Below the pieces are notes generated by a model, which saw only the letters and a list, made by a program, of their open reading frames with translations, made no database searches and had not been told where the DNA came from. This document shows, in pieces, positions 14,227 through 15,635 of a DNA stretch of 15,635 nucleotides. The position numbers were made by a program, and so were the translations under genes. Within the stretch, counting starts at the first letter, position 1, and each line of letters begins with the position of its first letter. This DNA comes from UBA2093 sp049454855 (GTDB lineage: Bacteria > Actinomycetota > Acidimicrobiia > Acidimicrobiales > Ilumatobacteraceae), in the NCBI GenBank assembly GCA_049454855.1, contig JBMUAQ010000040.1:1-15635 (forward strand), given 5' to 3'.

Positions 14227-15635
14227 GTGGGCCGGGGGAGAGCGTTCGCACTGGGGCTGCTGGCCGTGTGCGCCGTGGGCGTGGTTGTCGCGCCCGCGCG
14301 TGACGGCTCGGGTGTTCGCGCGGCCACGCCGGGGGCGGCCGGGCAGATCGTGGCAGGTGTGGGTCACACGTGCGTGATCGCCGCTGACAACCGTGTGATG
14401 TGCTGGGGCGACAACCAGTTCGGCCAGCTCGGCGACTCCGCGTTCCCCGATGCATCGAGCAGCTCTCCCGTTGCGACGTCCGGCTTCGGGGGCCGCACTC
14501 CGGTGCAGTTGGCGGCAGGGCGCAACCACACGTGCGCCCGCATGAGCGACGCGACGGTGTGGTGCTGGGGCGATAACACGTACGCGCAGCTCGGGAATGC
14601 AGGAGGTACGAGCGTCGACCCCGTGCAGGTCACGCTTGGTTCCACCGCCACGTGGATCAGCGCATCCGGAAACACCTCGTGCGCACGCACAACGGCGCAG
14701 CTCATCTGCTGGGGTCGCAACAACAAGGGCCAGCTCGGCCTCGGCACCACCTACACCGGCGGCGGAGGCGTGGCACCCACCGCAGCGCCCGCCGTGCCGG
14801 GCACGTTCGATGCGGTGTCGCTCTCCGGTGGGTTCGAGCACACGTGCGCGGCGTCTGCGGCGGGGGAGGTGTGGTGCTGGGGAGAGGGTGGCCGGCTGCA
14901 ACTGGGCAGCACAGCGAACTCCACGGTTGACCAGACGTCCCCGCAACGAACAGATGCGCTCGGTGACGTCGCGTCACGCGTTGTCGCGGGTGACGAGTTC
15001 TCCTGCGCTCACCTCGGCAACTCGTCGGTGTGGTGCTGGGGCGACAACTCGTTCGGTCAACTGGGCCGCGGGTCCACCAGCCCGTCGAGTTCCTCCGAAC
15101 CCACCGCGGTGGCCGGCACCGGCAATGCGATGGTTGTGGCGGCGGGCGGAAAGCATGCGTGTGCGGTGACATCCGCGGGCACCGTGCGGTGCTGGGGCCG
15201 GAACAACTCGGGCCAGGTAGGGGATGCCTCGGTGGTCGATGCGCACTCGCCCCAGCAGGTGAGCGGCGTCACCGGCACGGCGGTCGACGCCGCGACCGGT
15301 GGGGCACATTCGTGCGCCGTGCTGCAGACGGGAGCAGTGTCGTGCTGGGGCGACAACTCGTTCGGTCAGCTGGGCACGGGTGACACGGCAACCCGCAATG
15401 CCGCGACACCGGTGGTCGGCCTGTCCGCGATCTACACCACCACCACCACAACCGCGCCCACCACCACTGCACCCAGCACCGTCGCCCCGACCACTGTCCC
15501 GCCCACGACGGCAGGTCCGACAACGGTGCCCCCGGCCACCACCACGTCGACCACCACAACCATGGTCATCACCACAACGACGGCCCCGAAGACGGCGCAG
15601 TCGGTCTCGCCGGCCGCGAGCACGGGCACACGCAC
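14227..15635 (+). CDS. Secreted RCC1-repeat beta-propeller protein, partial (runs off the window)
   Basis: The frame from GTG 14227 is open for 469 codons to the window edge, with no stop, so the C-terminus is missing. A short signal peptide (hydrophobic about residues 6-23, cleavage near APA) is followed by seven RCC1 repeats. Each has the form C-x8/9-CWG(D/R)Nxx(G/A)QLG. The CWG cysteines run from Cys59 to Cys373 at about 52-residue intervals. Seven repeats make one complete propeller, as in RCC1 and BLIP-II. Every blade has a Cys pair (14 cysteines in all), which could form a disulfide per blade outside the cell. Blade 4 is atypical (CWGEGGRLQLG). From about residue 404 a Thr/Pro/Ala-rich linker begins, similar to that of the nearby protease. 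The partner or ligand is unknown. The GTG choice gives the signal peptide and fits the TACATT box. Confidence 0.88.
   Translation, partial: MGRGRAFALGLLAVCAVGVVVAPARDGSGVRAATPGAAGQIVAGVGHTCVIAADNRVMCWGDNQFGQLGDSAFPDASSSSPVATSGFGGRTPVQLAAGRNHTCARMSDATVWCWGDNTYAQLGNAGGTSVDPVQVTLGSTATWISASGNTSCARTTAQLICWGRNNKGQLGLGTTYTGGGGVAPTAAPAVPGTFDAVSLSGGFEHTCAASAAGEVWCWGEGGRLQLGSTANSTVDQTSPQRTDALGDVASRVVAGDEFSCAHLGNSSVWCWGDNSFGQLGRGSTSPSSSSEPTAVAGTGNAMVVAAGGKHACAVTSAGTVRCWGRNNSGQVGDASVVDAHSPQQVSGVTGTAVDAATGGAHSCAVLQTGAVSCWGDNSFGQLGTGDTATRNAATPVVGLSAIYTTTTTTAPTTTAPSTVAPTTVPPTTAGPTTVPPATTTSTTTTMVITTTTAPKTAQSVSPAASTGTR
15433..15600 (+). repeat. Low-complexity Thr/Pro-rich coding tract
   Basis: Runs of ACC/ACA/ACG codons with CCC/CCG encode TTTTTTAPTTTAPSTVAP-type sequence. 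This is a surface-exposed linker in the RCC1 protein rather than an independent DNA repeat. Confidence 0.7.

Noticed and set aside
12884..14455. 523-codon minus-strand open frame opposite the protease end, rhodanese and thioredoxin
   Set aside because: It is antisense to three genes with clear motifs, and its composition is typical of antisense reading in high-G+C DNA.
15432..15635. Val/Gly-rich minus-strand open frame at the window end
   Set aside because: It is the complement of the Thr-codon-rich linker of the RCC1 gene (ACC read as GGT/GTG), so the apparent hydrophobicity is an artefact.

Overview
This 15.6 kb window comes from a high-G+C actinobacterial chromosome. My best guess is a member of the class Acidimicrobiia, but that is inference. 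The grounds are a DUF4916 NUDIX-like protein (an actinobacterial family), two split-barrel flavin/deazaflavin oxidoreductase paralogs, a FolD variant with a PMPGGTG motif, secreted proteins with Thr/Pro-rich linkers, and several genes whose RTG start codon lies 6-7 nt after a TACNNT box, as expected for leaderless transcripts. I saw no tRNA, rRNA, insertion sequence, CRISPR array or phage gene. Coding density is very high: the largest gap is about 160 bp, so no stretch over 300 bp lacks a gene.

Left part (1-4942). A succinate-semialdehyde-type aldehyde dehydrogenase (+) converges on a compact three-gene minus-strand operon. In transcription order the operon holds a pyridoxamine-phosphate-oxidase-fold flavoprotein, a 2,6-dihydroxypyridine-3-monooxygenase-like FAD monooxygenase and a DUF3500 protein. 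The operon looks catabolic but its substrate is unknown. The dehydrogenase has a damaged or highly divergent cofactor-binding block. A DUF4916 NUDIX-like gene is transcribed divergently from the operon.

Middle (5022-10306). A formamidopyrimidine/endonuclease VIII family DNA glycosylase (+) converges, through a hairpin that contains both stop codons, on a minus-strand set: an ABC ATPase, a two-FtsX-domain permease and a second small split-barrel flavoprotein. Upstream of the ABC genes lies a 1-Cys peroxiredoxin, separated from them by a long perfect hairpin. The peroxiredoxin promoter region carries three abutting inverted repeats, which looks like a strong candidate operator.

Right part (10470-15635). 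FolD (+) overlaps by one base a secreted subtilisin-like protease with two fibronectin III domains. Next come a rhodanese lipoprotein and a thioredoxin, whose promoter and start codon are covered by an ATACCC-N4-GGGTAT palindrome of the CsoR/CstR type. The last gene is a secreted seven-blade RCC1 propeller protein that runs off the window. It has one cysteine pair per blade and a Thr-rich tail.

Two themes stand out. One is peroxide and sulfur redox defence: peroxiredoxin, rhodanese, thioredoxin and DNA glycosylase. The other is secreted surface proteins: the protease and the RCC1 protein, which share a linker style. Neither theme alone proves a new system. The most promising leads are the DUF3500/monooxygenase/flavoprotein operon and the two candidate redox or sulfur operators.
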